The position numbers were made by a program, and so were the translations under genes. The notes under the pieces were generated by a model that was given only the letters and a program-made list of their open reading frames with translations, did not search any database and had not been told where the DNA came from. DNA of 47,135 nt from an uncultured Coriobacteriaceae bacterium (lineage in GTDB: Bacteria > Actinomycetota > Coriobacteriia > Coriobacteriales > Atopobiaceae). Positions 1 through 7,358 of this stretch are shown one piece after another (the stretch's first letter is position 1; the number at the start of each line of letters is the position of its first letter). The stretch spans positions 1 to 47,135 of the forward strand of contig CADBRX010000166.1 in NCBI GenBank assembly GCA_902797175.1. Direction: 5' to 3'.

Positions 1-1
1 G

Positions 2-73
2 TGGGCGCTACAAGATTTGAACTTGTGACCTCTTCCGTGTCAGGGAAGCGCTCTCCCCCTGAGCTAAGCGCCC
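2..73 (-). tRNA. tRNA-Val (anticodon GAC)
   Basis: Read on the minus strand the cloverleaf is complete: a 7-bp acceptor stem (GGGCGCT with AGCGCCC), a D arm, a 5-bp anticodon stem CTTCC/GGAAG closing the loop CTGACAC with anticodon GAC, and a T arm with the usual TTC-A-A-TC loop. The discriminator base is A at position 2. Base 1 reads C on this strand, so an encoded CCA may continue beyond the window edge. No tRNA partner is visible on the right. Confidence 0.95.
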
Positions 74-215
74 TTAGTTTGGGGTGCTGCGTTCGCAGCA
101 AAGGCAACTATACGCGAACTCGCCCCGCGATGCAACCGACAATTGTGAAATCTCTCAGAAAGGGTTTTCGAGCGAGGTTCCAAGCCAGGTCCGGACCAGT
201 CCGCACGCCCAACGC

Positions 216-495
216 CTAGCCGCGCGAGGAGAACGTGCGGTCCAGCCAGCGCAACGCAGCCTCTGCCCCGTCAAAGAACTTGCCCAGCAGCCACCAACAA
301 AGACGTGCCAGCCACACGACCATGAGCAGCACCAAATACTTGATGGCCCACCAGCAGAACGCAAACATCAGCCAAAACGGCGCAAGCAAAATGAGCACGG
401 GCATCGCCTTGCACATGACCCAAAAAGTCCATGTACATCAGCCACAGGTCTCCCGGCTGGTAGCCGTCCCGCCTGTCCCTACGTCGTGCACCCAT
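216..495 (-). pseudogene. small membrane protein gene, frameshifted in a T5 run
   Basis: A strong ribosome site (GGGGGAGG) stands just before the ATG at 495 and opens a frame beginning MGARRRDRRDGYQPGDLWLM. Near 421-425 the minus strand carries TTTTT. Downstream the protein-like sequence continues in the neighbouring frame (from about 416) as a very hydrophobic stretch with several Trp and Phe, ending DRTFSSRG at 216. Removing one T joins the halves into about 92 residues: a basic N-terminus followed by one or two membrane helices. The second half has no ribosome site of its own. The function is unknown. The slip may be real decay or a homopolymer error in the assembly. Confidence 0.5.
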
Positions 496-679
496 GAGGC
501 CTCCCCCATCGCTGTTACAAAGATTCTACGCGCCCCGCACGACAATAATTCGCGCGACCCCCCGAATCCGAAGATCGAAAAGTGATGCGTCTGAGACACC
601 ACCAAAAAGCCAACGTATTATTTGGGTAAGAACAAGACACCGGCAACATGGCGCCGGTCGCCTCTGAAGGGAGCACACC

Positions 680-1375
680 ATGTCCTATCGTCAGAACCGC
701 AACCTGGCAACATCCAAGAGCGCCCTCGTGGCCGCACTTGTCCTTGCGCTGTCGGCGACACCGCTCGTCGCCTGCGGCAGCAAACCGTCCACCGATAATG
801 GCGGCGCGGGCTCGTCCGCCCCTACAACCGCATCCGCAGCCGTTGACACCTCCAGCTGGAAGACCCTCAGCGACGCCCTTGCCGTTCAGACCGAGTCCAT
901 GGCTTCGAGCTGGGATTCCAAGCACTATGTGACCGTCTTCAAGGCCGGGGATTCCTACGTGCGCGTGGTCGTTGAGCTCACCGACGAGGAGAGCAAGAAG
1001 ATGGAGGCCGTCGACTGGAGCCAGGACAACGTGGGCGACCAGATCGCGAAGGCCGCTGGCTCGGCCAAGATCGTGACCGCCGAGGACATCACGGCGGAGA
1101 TTCTCGACCAGAATGCGCTGAACAACCTCGTCGGCAAGACCGGCAAGGACCTCATCGCCGACGGCTGGGTGTTCGAGAGCTACTTCATGTATGGCGGAGA
1201 GCACACCGGCGCCACCATGAGCAAGGGCAACTTTGGGTACAACATCACGTTTGACGTCACCACGCCCGAATCTGCCACCGAAGACGGCGGCGCAAGCATC
1301 ATGGACGCCACCGTCATAGAGGCCGGCTTCTCGGGCGCCTCGAATGCGGCCACGGACATCTCTCAGATTTCGTAG
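680..1375 (+). CDS. secreted lipoprotein of unknown function
   Basis: The 231-residue product starts with a basic n-region and a hydrophobic h-region (ALVAALVLALSATPLVAC). It ends in a lipobox with Cys at about residue 32, so it should be lipid-anchored on the outside of the membrane. A Ser/Thr/Ala-rich linker follows (about 33-55), then a soluble acidic domain with no motif I recognise. A GGGAG ribosome site lies 6 bases before the ATG. A strong terminator follows at 1489-1526, so the gene looks monocistronic. The lipoprotein call is firm; the role is unknown. Confidence 0.85.
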   Translation: MSYRQNRNLATSKSALVAALVLALSATPLVACGSKPSTDNGGAGSSAPTTASAAVDTSSWKTLSDALAVQTESMASSWDSKHYVTVFKAGDSYVRVVVELTDEESKKMEAVDWSQDNVGDQIAKAAGSAKIVTAEDITAEILDQNALNNLVGKTGKDLIADGWVFESYFMYGGEHTGATMSKGNFGYNITFDVTTPESATEDGGASIMDATVIEAGFSGASNAATDISQIS

Positions 1376-1488
1376 CCTCGACTTGCGCAGCGAGGCTTTC
1401 GGGTGGCTGGTTACGAGGCATGCGGGAACGCCATCTGGCTTCGTGACAATCTCTGAGGCTCTCGGGAACGCAAATACGCTTTGTGACA

Positions 1489-1526
1489 CTCTGGGCGAGC
1501 AAACAGCTCGCCCAGAGGCTTTTTTT
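1489..1526 (+). terminator. intrinsic terminator after the lipoprotein gene
   Basis: A perfect 11-bp GC-rich stem (1489-1499 with 1507-1517) with a 7-base loop is followed by GC and seven T residues. It ends transcription from the lipoprotein gene upstream and insulates the small gene at 1621. Confidence 0.9.
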
Positions 1527-1620
1527 GAGATGTCGGCAGCCGCCTGCAGCGTCACAAAGAGGGATACTGTTCTCGCACCAGAAGACAAACGCGCACGGTT
1601 CAGTCCACAAGGAGAACGCC

Positions 1621-1830
1621 ATGCTTATAAGGTGGGAAGACGGGTTTGAGATCAGCGTCACCGTCCGAGGGGACGAGGTGACCATAGCCGCCAACAGGGA
1701 AGGCCTGCTTTCCCTTGCGAACACCCTCACGGACCTGGCTGGAGAGGCACCCGGCTCCCACGTGCACCTTGATGATGCGAACTCGCTCGAAGGCGGTTCG
1801 TGCGAGCTTGTCATCGAACGGCTGGCATAG
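1621..1830 (+). CDS. Imm32-like immunity protein
   Basis: The 69-residue protein has the pattern I associate with the Imm32 immunity family: a first strand pair (ISVTVRGDEVTIAA), the central segment NREGLLSLANTLTDLA, the histidine motif SHVHLDD, and the close GSCELVIERL. An AAGGAG site 6 bases before the ATG at 1621 fixes this start; an in-frame upstream ATG at 1483 lies inside the preceding terminator. Such proteins neutralise toxins of polymorphic secretion systems, but no toxin gene is next to it. The family call is from memory of the motif, not from a search. Confidence 0.6.
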   Translation: MLIRWEDGFEISVTVRGDEVTIAANREGLLSLANTLTDLAGEAPGSHVHLDDANSLEGGSCELVIERLA

Positions 1831-1871
1831 CAAATTTTGCGCGCCCCATGGTTGTCTCGTTTTAAATAATC

Positions 1872-1898
1872 GCAGGTAGAGCACCTGCTTCGGCTTTT
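1872..1898 (+). terminator. weak terminator-like hairpin
   Basis: A 6-bp stem (GCAGGT with ACCTGC, loop AGAGC) is followed by TTCGGCTTTT. It is placed to end the Imm32-like gene. The rest of 1831-2056 shows no open frame with a ribosome site. Confidence 0.35.
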
Positions 1899-2056
1899 GC
1901 TCCTTGCAAAATGTACGTTATTGGGCGCCTGTGAGATGTATGCCATCAACTGAGCCACCGCATCCTTGCCCACATTCAGCTGGCAGCATAAGACGGCCCT
2001 TCTCGTTGATAGTAACCTCTGAGCCACGGTCGAGCCCATCGGCATTGGAGGTAAAC

Positions 2057-2284
2057 ATGGGACTTGTGTACAGGACAAACTCATGGAGCGGCTACGGAAA
2101 GGGCGACTCCAGCCACTACGAGTATTTTGACGACGGAGAGACGGTAACGAAGGTCAAGGTCCACGAGTTCAAGTTCTTCGACGGACACGAGAACAGCCGG
2201 GAGCGCGACGAGAAGGAAGTGGCCTCCTGGTCGCACGACGATCCCGACATGCCCGATTGGCTGAGGGAAAAGCTCGACGACTAG
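2057..2284 (+). CDS. small acidic protein of unknown function
   Basis: The 75-residue, highly charged, soluble protein begins MGLVYRTNSWSGYGKGDSSH and ends PDWLREKLDD. A GGAGG site 5 bases before the ATG at 2057 supports this start over an upstream in-frame ATG at 1904. There are no membrane segments or cysteines. A short hairpin follows at 2298. It sits among immunity-type genes, so a role in the same accessory cluster is possible, but nothing in the sequence shows it. Confidence 0.65.
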   Translation: MGLVYRTNSWSGYGKGDSSHYEYFDDGETVTKVKVHEFKFFDGHENSRERDEKEVASWSHDDPDMPDWLREKLDD

Positions 2285-2297
2285 TGAGCCTGATACG

Positions 2298-2317
2298 AAA
2301 GGGTCCCACCCTTTTGC
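2298..2317 (+). terminator. short terminator-like hairpin
   Basis: AAAGGGT pairs with ACCCTTT around a 3-base CCC loop, giving four T residues at the 3' side directly after the gene that ends at 2284. Confidence 0.5.
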
Positions 2318-2360
2318 ATCGCTCGGTCCTCGAAACATTGAGGCGTCACCTATGACAAGC

Positions 2361-2416
2361 GGGCCGTTTGAGACAGTTGGAGGTCCAAAACAACCCCATA
2401 CTGACTCAAACGGCCC
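2361..2416. repeat. 17-bp inverted repeat between convergent genes
   Basis: The left arm 2361-2377 and right arm 2400-2416 are complementary except for one position (GGGCCGTTTGAG plus CAGT on each side), around a 22-base loop. There is no T run beside it. It lies between a plus-strand gene ending at 2284 and a minus-strand gene ending at 2431, so a bidirectional transcription barrier is the simplest reading. A mobile-element relic is an alternative. Confidence 0.7.
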
Positions 2417-2430
2417 ACCATACGTGAGAG

Positions 2431-2859
2431 CTACGACGCACTTGACACATGCGCGGCACGCTCGGCGAGGAACCAGTTCATGAACTCCTGCGTGCACGAG
2501 GTTTTGCGCTTGACGGCATAGTCCTCGTAGCCGTACGTGGCGTCGTAGTGGCCCGACTCCACGTCGTACACCATCCTCAGCTCGTGCGGAGCCGCGTGCC
2601 CGTACTCCTCGCACACCGCCAGGAGCCTGTCCACGTCATCACGCCCGACCTGCATGAACTCGTCAACGTCCACGTCCGTGGGAATCTCCCCCGCAGACTT
2701 GATCGCGCCCCCGACCAAATAGAACGCATTGAACATCCTCACCTGCGGGCTCTGGTACACATACGCGTAGACCTTCTCGACCGAGCCGGCAAACTCCAGG
2801 CAGAGCGAGATGTAGTCTGACTGGATGTCCATGAAGGCATCCTCAAAGCCCTCTTTCAT
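2431..2859 (-). CDS. probable DUF600/YezG-type immunity protein
   Basis: The 142-residue protein is soluble and acidic. Its C-terminal half carries ELRMVYDVESGHYDATYGYE, resembling the 'MVYDV.TG..DA...YE' strand of DUF600 (YezG) immunity proteins. The N-terminal half has the expected helix plus VEKVYAYVYQ strand. A textbook GAGGAGG site lies 4-5 bases before the ATG at 2859. YezG-type proteins protect against LXG-type toxins in Firmicutes. No toxin is beside it, making this a second orphan immunity candidate after the Imm32-like gene at 1621. The family assignment is tentative. Confidence 0.5.
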   Translation of the reverse strand: MKEGFEDAFMDIQSDYISLCLEFAGSVEKVYAYVYQSPQVRMFNAFYLVGGAIKSAGEIPTDVDVDEFMQVGRDDVDRLLAVCEEYGHAAPHELRMVYDVESGHYDATYGYEDYAVKRKTSCTQEFMNWFLAERAAHVSSAS

Positions 2860-3012
2860 AGGTCCTCCTCAGTCGGCAGCGCATGCACCAACGGTAGCAC
2901 GAACGATACAGAAGGGGCACGCCTTCGGTAAAGTGACGCGTATGCCAAGGGCGACAGTGCGCCTTTGGTATCCCCCGGAGACAAACAACGGAAATAGCGA
3001 TATAAACATAAA

Positions 3013-3029
3013 GTGAGAGTTTCCCTCAC
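3013..3029 (+). promoter_or_regulatory. hairpin in the leader of the RiPP precursor
   Basis: GTGAG pairs with CTCAC around AGTTTCC, ending just before the ribosome site AGGAGG of the precursor gene. A TATAAA box at 3001-3006 is a possible -10 element, but no clear -35 box stands at the right distance. Confidence 0.3.
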
Positions 3030-3049
3030 GCTAACAGGAGGAGACAGAT

Positions 3050-3238
3050 ATGGACATCAAGGACCTTACACCAGAACAGAAGCAGAAGGCTGCGGCCTGC
3101 AAGACGCCCGAGGAGCTTCTCGCACTTGCAAAGGCTGAGGGCATGGAGCTAGCCGACGCAGACCTGGAGGCCGTCTCGGGCGGCTGGGAATGGCCCTGTG
3201 ACGACGTCCCCGGATGCGGCAGCTATACTGGCGAGTAA
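3050..3238 (+). CDS. Nif11-like RiPP precursor peptide
   Basis: The 62-residue peptide has a helical, charged leader starting MDIKDLTPEQKQKAAACKTP and continuing ELLALAKAEGMEL, as in Nif11-type leaders. A double-glycine cleavage site, LEAVSGG, follows at about residues 39-45. The remaining core of about 17 residues, WEWPCDDVPGCGSYTGE, has two cysteines, two tryptophans and four acidic residues. A perfect AGGAGG site precedes the ATG. In known systems such peptides are modified by radical-SAM/SPASM enzymes, then cleaved after GG and exported. The only maturase trace here is the SPASM fragment that overlaps its 3' end, and no peptidase-transporter is in view. The locus is therefore probably non-functional. 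Confidence 0.8.
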   Translation: MDIKDLTPEQKQKAAACKTPEELLALAKAEGMELADADLEAVSGGWEWPCDDVPGCGSYTGE

Positions 3239-3482
3239 CGATCGCGACGTAGTGGACACAACCGTGGCGCAGCTCATGAAGAAGAACCCGAAGTGCGCCA
3301 CCTGCGAGCACCTGCAGCAATGCTGTGGCGGGTGCATGGTTGAGGACATCACCGACGACGGCGACTACCTGGTGCCCGATCAGAAGACCTGCTTCTTCCA
3401 CAAGCACGTCGGCGAGGCCGCCGTGCGCGAGGTCGCCGACGCCGCCGTGCGCGAGGTGCGGGACGAAGGGACGTCGCTTTAG
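3198..3482 (+). pseudogene. SPASM-domain remnant of a radical-SAM peptide maturase
   Basis: The frame holds the exact SPASM iron-sulfur spacing CX2CX5CX3C (CATCEHLQQCCGGC, about residues 33-46) and a later Cys (KTCFFHKHVG). These are the auxiliary-cluster ligands at the C-terminus of peptide-modifying radical-SAM enzymes. The radical-SAM barrel with its CX3CX2C motif is missing. The frame overlaps the end of the precursor gene and has only a weak GTG start. Homology appears to begin around SNDRDVVD (about 3225). I infer a deletion that removed some 300 codons and joined the maturase tail to the precursor. The domain call is strong; the deletion is inference. Confidence 0.7.
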
Positions 3483-3511
3483 GCGACGGTTCCATGGAAT
3501 AAAGATCCCGA

Positions 3512-3553
3512 GGCGCCCACGCTGACGCTTGATTGGCCTGGGCGCCCGTTTGT
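3512..3553 (+). terminator. weak terminator-like hairpin after the SPASM remnant
   Basis: GGCGCCCA (3512-3519) pairs with TGGGCGCC (3539-3546) around a 19-base loop and is followed by CGTTTG. The T run is poor. No supported gene was found between 3483 and 3774. Confidence 0.35.
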
Positions 3554-3774
3554 GCCACGTTTCCAAATCATGGGCACGCTAGGAGGCCCTTTGGCTCGGG
3601 CTATGACAACAGCACTGAGAAAAGGCAGGTCAGGAAGTCATTTCAAGACTCACGTCATTCAAAAGGATTCCCGCGACGCGGCCGTCTGCGTAGCCACACA
3701 AGGCGCCGGGAGCTTCCTTTCTCGCAGACACGCCCTTAAGGGACGCACCCGACCCGCCCGATGGGAAATGGTAG

Positions 3775-4068
3775 CACACACCGTCGAACGAGCAGAAGGG
3801 GCATACCGTCGGGCGGCACCAATTCGGAACACATCACGCCATCGTCACACATGAAGACGGCGGCACCCACAGATGCGTAGGTGGACACGACTTCTTCCAG
3901 CCACTGGCAGACGGCCATATGCAGATGATCGCCATCATGAAGCGCATGCAGGGGAACTGCGCAACCTACGAGGACTACGTCCGCATCGGCATCCCGGCTG
4001 AGAAGCTCCAGGCGAAGGGCTATGGCCCGGGACAGATCGTGCCCACGGACGTCATGCGCAACCTATAG
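3775..4068 (+). pseudogene. fragment of an unidentified protein-coding gene
   Basis: From 3775 a frame with strong coding character runs to a stop at 4066. It passes GTHHAIVTHEDGGTHRCVGG and MQMIAIMKRMQGNCATYEDY and ends IVPTDVMRNL. Third positions of the last 50 codons are overwhelmingly G or C, as in real genes here. Upstream the same frame is closed by TAG at 3772, in the context DGKW-stop-HTPSNEQKG, and no ribosome site precedes the first ATG at 3919. This looks like the 3' part of a broken gene. I do not recognise the family. Confidence 0.4.
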
Positions 4069-4148
4069 CCACCACGAGGCAGGGCCGCCCATTGCGGATT
4101 GCGGCCTTGCAAAAACCCGATTGAGTGACGTTAATCCAGCACGGGGCC

Positions 4149-4313
4149 CTACTTGGCCTTGTGCTGGATTTCTTTGAGGTCCTTCTCGGCCTCCTCGTAG
4201 GTGCCTCGCCAGTCCGGGCTCATGGGCAGGAACTTGTCCGGATCAAAGTCGTCTTCTGAAAGAATCTGCAGCTCAAGGGTCAGAGCATTTGCAAAAACCG
4301 CCCAACGTGCCAT
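4149..4313 (-). CDS. small acidic protein of unknown function
   Basis: A 54-residue soluble protein beginning MARWAVFANALTLELQILSE and ending EEAEKDLKEIQHKAK. The start at 4313 has an AAAGGA site 9 bases upstream. A longer in-frame start at 4394 exists but lacks a ribosome site and adds an unlikely basic tail. The C-terminal half is a probable amphipathic helix. It is the first minus-strand gene before a divergent membrane-protein gene at 4532. Confidence 0.5.
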   Translation of the reverse strand: MARWAVFANALTLELQILSEDDFDPDKFLPMSPDWRGTYEEAEKDLKEIQHKAK

Positions 4314-4531
4314 TTCATGCTTCCTTTGCAGGTTTGGTTGTAACGAGGTTCGAGTACCTTGTTTCATGAACGCCCGGTTCTTTTTTTGGCCCATCTATTC
4401 TAGTCATTTGTGGGAGCAAGGGCTTCATTTTCGACAAGTTGCACAAGCTCTCGCACGCAGCCGGCTCGCACGGGCAATCGGAGTAGAATGGCAAAAGCGC
4501 ATCCACCGCGCCTAACGGGAAGGGACAAGCC

Positions 4532-5023
4532 ATGGTCGTGCTGTTCGAGGGAATCGTGATGTGCTTTGTGCTGCTCATCGTCTGCGTGGTGGGCATCGCA
4601 AACGACGGCCCCGTAGGACTTGTGACCTTCTACGAGAAGGACGTGCAGCAGCGCGTGGTCGAGCTTGGATTGGTGAGCGAGGAGCAGATCCGCAGGCAGA
4701 ACCTTGTCGCGGGCGCTGCCGTGCTCCTCCCCATGCTGGTGCTCATACCGCTCATGGTCTTTGGGGTCAACGGCGTGCATGGCTTCTGGAAGGGCTTTGG
4801 GCAGATGACCGCCATCTCGCTCATTGCGGGACTGTTTGACCGACTCTTCATCGACTGGTGGTGGGTCGGCCACACCAAGGCTTGGATCATCCCGGGCACC
4901 GAGGACCTCAGGCCCTACATCCACGGTCGGACGCTCGTATTCAAGTGGGTCGGCACGCTGGTCGCCTTTCCCGCCTTCTTCGCGGTGCTCTCCTGGCTGA
5001 TCGTCTCCCTGTTCTCGATGTAG
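4532..5023 (+). CDS. integral membrane protein of unknown function
   Basis: The 163-residue protein has about four hydrophobic segments: near residues 3-22, 60-82, 88-106 and 140-160. A conserved-looking aromatic stretch, DWWWVGHTKAWIIPGTEDLR, lies before the last helix, and the loop between helices 1 and 2 is charged. A GGGAAGGGA site precedes the ATG. It ends 115 bases before the gene at 5138 and may be co-transcribed with it. No family is recognised. Confidence 0.75.
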   Translation: MVVLFEGIVMCFVLLIVCVVGIANDGPVGLVTFYEKDVQQRVVELGLVSEEQIRRQNLVAGAAVLLPMLVLIPLMVFGVNGVHGFWKGFGQMTAISLIAGLFDRLFIDWWWVGHTKAWIIPGTEDLRPYIHGRTLVFKWVGTLVAFPAFFAVLSWLIVSLFSM

Positions 5024-5137
5024 CGGCCCCTCGGCGCCTCCCACAAGACCGAGCACGCGCGCGACGAACTGCGATAAGGCAACCAAAAATGGGTACACCC
5101 TCTTTGACGAGATCGAAGAACCTTTCAAGGAGGCAAC

Positions 5138-5788
5138 ATGGACAAGGCAAAGAAGATCGCCATCGGCGTGGTCATCGCGCTGGTGCTGGCTTTGGTGGGC
5201 GTGGTGGTCGTCACGACGCAGGTGCCTGGCTGCACAAGCGTCATCTCCGAGCTGCGCGGCGACCTCGTGGGCAACGCCTTTGTCATCACGACATACGACA
5301 ACTACGGACAGCAGACCATGCAGACGAGCGGCCGGCGTGTCAACGTGAGCGGCAACAAGGTCAAGACCTCGGGATACACCGAGACGGGCATCGCCTTTGA
5401 GTCGTGGGAGCTCTCGAGCGTGATCACCATCACCATCGACGGCAAGGAGCTGGAGACCTGCGGCGACACCTGCATCTTTGCCGAAAAGGGCCTGGAGCCC
5501 GACCTGGACTTCTCCACACCGGAGTTCATCGAGAGCCACGGCGGATCGCCGCTCACCATCACGTCGCTCTCCTACCAGCTCAACCAGTACAAGAACTACT
5601 TTGGCAAGCGCCGCGTGGTGGTCATCAAGAGCCAGACCGGCCAGCCCATCGTGGCGTATTCTGGCAACAACGTGTACTGGGAGGTCCAGACCGACCTGCC
5701 CAAGACCACCAAGCTCATGGTGGACGGCAAGGCGCTCTACGTGCACCGCGCCAATTTCCAGATCATCGACAGGAACCTGCTGAGCTAG
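5138..5788 (+). CDS. membrane-anchored extracellular protein, DUF5052-like
   Basis: The 216-residue protein has one N-terminal membrane helix (KIAIGVVIALVLALVGVVVV, about 6-25), then GCTSVISELRGDLVGNAF and YDNYGQQTM. The rest is a beta-rich domain with SGN, ESWELSSVITI and GQPIVAYSGNNVYWEV. This resembles DUF5052 proteins of low-GC and coriobacterial anaerobes; whether the anchor is a helix or a lipid at the first Cys (CTSV) is unclear. A CAAGGAGG site precedes the ATG, and a strong terminator follows 30 bases after the stop. The family call is from memory. Confidence 0.65.
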   Translation: MDKAKKIAIGVVIALVLALVGVVVVTTQVPGCTSVISELRGDLVGNAFVITTYDNYGQQTMQTSGRRVNVSGNKVKTSGYTETGIAFESWELSSVITITIDGKELETCGDTCIFAEKGLEPDLDFSTPEFIESHGGSPLTITSLSYQLNQYKNYFGKRRVVVIKSQTGQPIVAYSGNNVYWEVQTDLPKTTKLMVDGKALYVHRANFQIIDRNLLS

Positions 5789-5817
5789 CGGCGCAAAGGA
5801 CAAGCGGCACAAACGAA

Positions 5818-5862
5818 ATGCGCCCCTTCGTGAGGTAGTGCACGAAGGGGCGCATCCTTTTT
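5818..5862 (+). terminator. strong intrinsic terminator
   Basis: A perfect 15-bp stem (5818-5832 with 5841-5855) around an 8-base loop is followed by CC and five T residues. It ends the plus-strand gene at 5788 and stands 10 bases from the stop of the convergent minus-strand gene, so it probably works in both directions. Confidence 0.95.
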
Positions 5863-5872
5863 GCGAGGCGGG

Positions 5873-6223
5873 CTAGTTGCCTGCGCTCGATGCCTGCTCC
5901 GAGAAGAAGCCGATGATGGCGACCCCCGCAAAGTAGACGGCCGCACAGCAGGCCGCAAACGAGATGGCATACCAGATGTAGGTCCACATGAACGAGCGCA
6001 GCGTGAGCTTGGCGCCGTCGGGGTTCTTGTAGCGCCTCCACAGCACGAGCGCGGCGTTGGCGGTCCCCAGGGTGCCCGCGACCATGGCAGCAATGATGAA
6101 GGGGAAGGCGGGGCTGGTCACCACCAGCGCCGCAGCCTCAAACGTGAGGTAGAAGACCGCCACCACCAGGAATATGGGCCACGCAAAGAGCAGCGTGAGC
6201 ATGACGATGGAAAAGCCGGCCAT
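5873..6223 (-). CDS. small integral membrane protein
   Basis: The 116-residue protein has four hydrophobic segments: near residues 4-25, 30-42, 44-62 and 80-108. A single charged loop, WRRYKNPDGAKLTLR, lies between the two halves. An AGGAGG site 6 bases before the ATG at 6223 fixes the start; the frame is open further upstream to 6487, but that part overlaps mnmA. It follows mnmA on the same strand after about 46 bases and may share its transcript. No family is recognised. Confidence 0.75.
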   Translation of the reverse strand: MAGFSIVMLTLLFAWPIFLVVAVFYLTFEAAALVVTSPAFPFIIAAMVAGTLGTANAALVLWRRYKNPDGAKLTLRSFMWTYIWYAISFAACCAAVYFAGVAIIGFFSEQASSAGN

Positions 6224-6269
6224 GACGTGCCTCCTGTTTGACTTTCGCCGGGGGATCCCCCTTTGGAAG

Positions 6270-7358
6270 TCAGTATAGCGCGGGAGTGGCCTTTGCGATA
6301 ATCCCGCCACCCAGGCAGACCTCGCCGTCGTAGATGACGGCGCTCTGTCCAGGAGCCACCGTGCGCACCTTCTCGGGATAGGTGAGCGTGCAGGAACCAT
6401 CTTCCCCTGGCCTGAGCGCGACCTCGCGAAGCTGCCCTGTGTGACGCGTCCGCACGAGGTAGGTTCCCGCCACAGGGAGCTCGCCACAGATCCAACGGCA
6501 GTCCTCGAGCGCCTGGCTGTCCGTCCAGAGCGCGGGACAGTGGGGGTCAGCCGTCACATACACGACATTTGCCTGCACGTCCGTCGACACCACATAGCGC
6601 GCGGGACCACCTCCCAGGTCAAGCCCGCGGCGCTGACCCACGGTAAAGAGGAAGGCGCCGTCGTGGTGGCCGAGCACCACGCCCGTCTCCCATTCCACCA
6701 CATCCCCCGCCCGCCGCTCCAGCGTGTCGAGCAGAAACGTGCGAAGCCCCACGGGGCCGATGAAGCAGATGCCGTCGGAGTCAGGCTTGTTCTCTATGCC
6801 CAGGCCGCGCTCGGCGCACATGCGCCGCACCTCTGCCTTGCTGGGAATGTCGCCCACGGGAAAGAGCGCTCGGTTGAGCACCTCCCCTCCCACGCGCCAC
6901 AAGAAGTAGGTCTGGTCCTTGTGGGCATCCGCCGAACGCAAGAGGCGCGCCGGGGCACCGCCGGCTCCATGCTCCACGCGGGCATAGTGCCCCGTGGCGA
7001 TGAGGTCCGCGCCATCGGCAAAAGCACGCTCCGCAAAGGTGCCGAACTTCACCGTCTGGTTGCACATCACGTCAGGGTTGGGCGTGTAGCCGCGGGCATA
7101 GGAGTCGACGAGGTAGTCGACGACGGTCGCCTTGTACTCCGCCTCGCAGTCCCAAACGGCCAGGTCGATGCCGAGCGTGACGGCCACGCGCTCGGCGTCC
7201 GCCAGCTCCTCGGCCCAGGGGCATTTGAAGCCGGGCAGGTCACGAGACCAGTTGCGCATGTAGATGCCGCGCACGTCATAGCCCTGCTCAAGCAGAAGGG
7301 CCGCAGCCAGCGCGGAGTCCACGCCACCACTCATGCCCAGATACACCAGCTCGCTCAT
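6270..7358 (-). CDS. mnmA: tRNA 2-thiouridylase MnmA
   Basis: The 362-residue enzyme activates U34 of tRNAs for Lys, Glu and Gln with ATP and inserts sulfur to give 2-thiouridine in the cytosol. The PP-loop signature MSGGVDSALAAALL opens the protein. NPDVMCNQTVKFG carries the first catalytic cysteine and DSDGICFIG the second. HHDGAFLFTVGQRRGLDLGG and the C-terminal beta domain (APGQSAVIYDGEVCLGGGII) complete the family pattern at normal length. The start codon overlaps the stop of the cysteine desulfurase gene as ATGA, so the sulfur donor and acceptor enzymes are translationally coupled. The GGGGAG site before 7358 supports the start. Confidence 0.95.
   Translation of the reverse strand: MSELVYLGMSGGVDSALAAALLLEQGYDVRGIYMRNWSRDLPGFKCPWAEELADAERVAVTLGIDLAVWDCEAEYKATVVDYLVDSYARGYTPNPDVMCNQTVKFGTFAERAFADGADLIATGHYARVEHGAGGAPARLLRSADAHKDQTYFLWRVGGEVLNRALFPVGDIPSKAEVRRMCAERGLGIENKPDSDGICFIGPVGLRTFLLDTLERRAGDVVEWETGVVLGHHDGAFLFTVGQRRGLDLGGGPARYVVSTDVQANVVYVTADPHCPALWTDSQALEDCRWICGELPVAGTYLVRTRHTGQLREVALRPGEDGSCTLTYPEKVRTVAPGQSAVIYDGEVCLGGGIIAKATPALY

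Noticed and set aside
515..1588. A 357-codon minus-strand frame over the lipoprotein gene
   Set aside because: The plus-strand gene has a lipobox, a ribosome site and a terminator; the minus frame has none.
3552..3854. Plus-strand frame of 100 codons in the intergenic part
   Set aside because: No ribosome site, poor codon bias and no recognisable protein character; the better-supported frame in this area is 3775-4068.
3736..3918. Minus-strand frame of 60 codons
   Set aside because: It shares codon register with the plus-strand fragment at 3775-4068 and lacks a ribosome site; the plus frame has the better downstream continuation.
4400..5812. A 470-codon minus-strand frame
   Set aside because: It mirrors the two plus-strand genes at 4532 and 5138, which have ribosome sites, membrane segments and a terminator.
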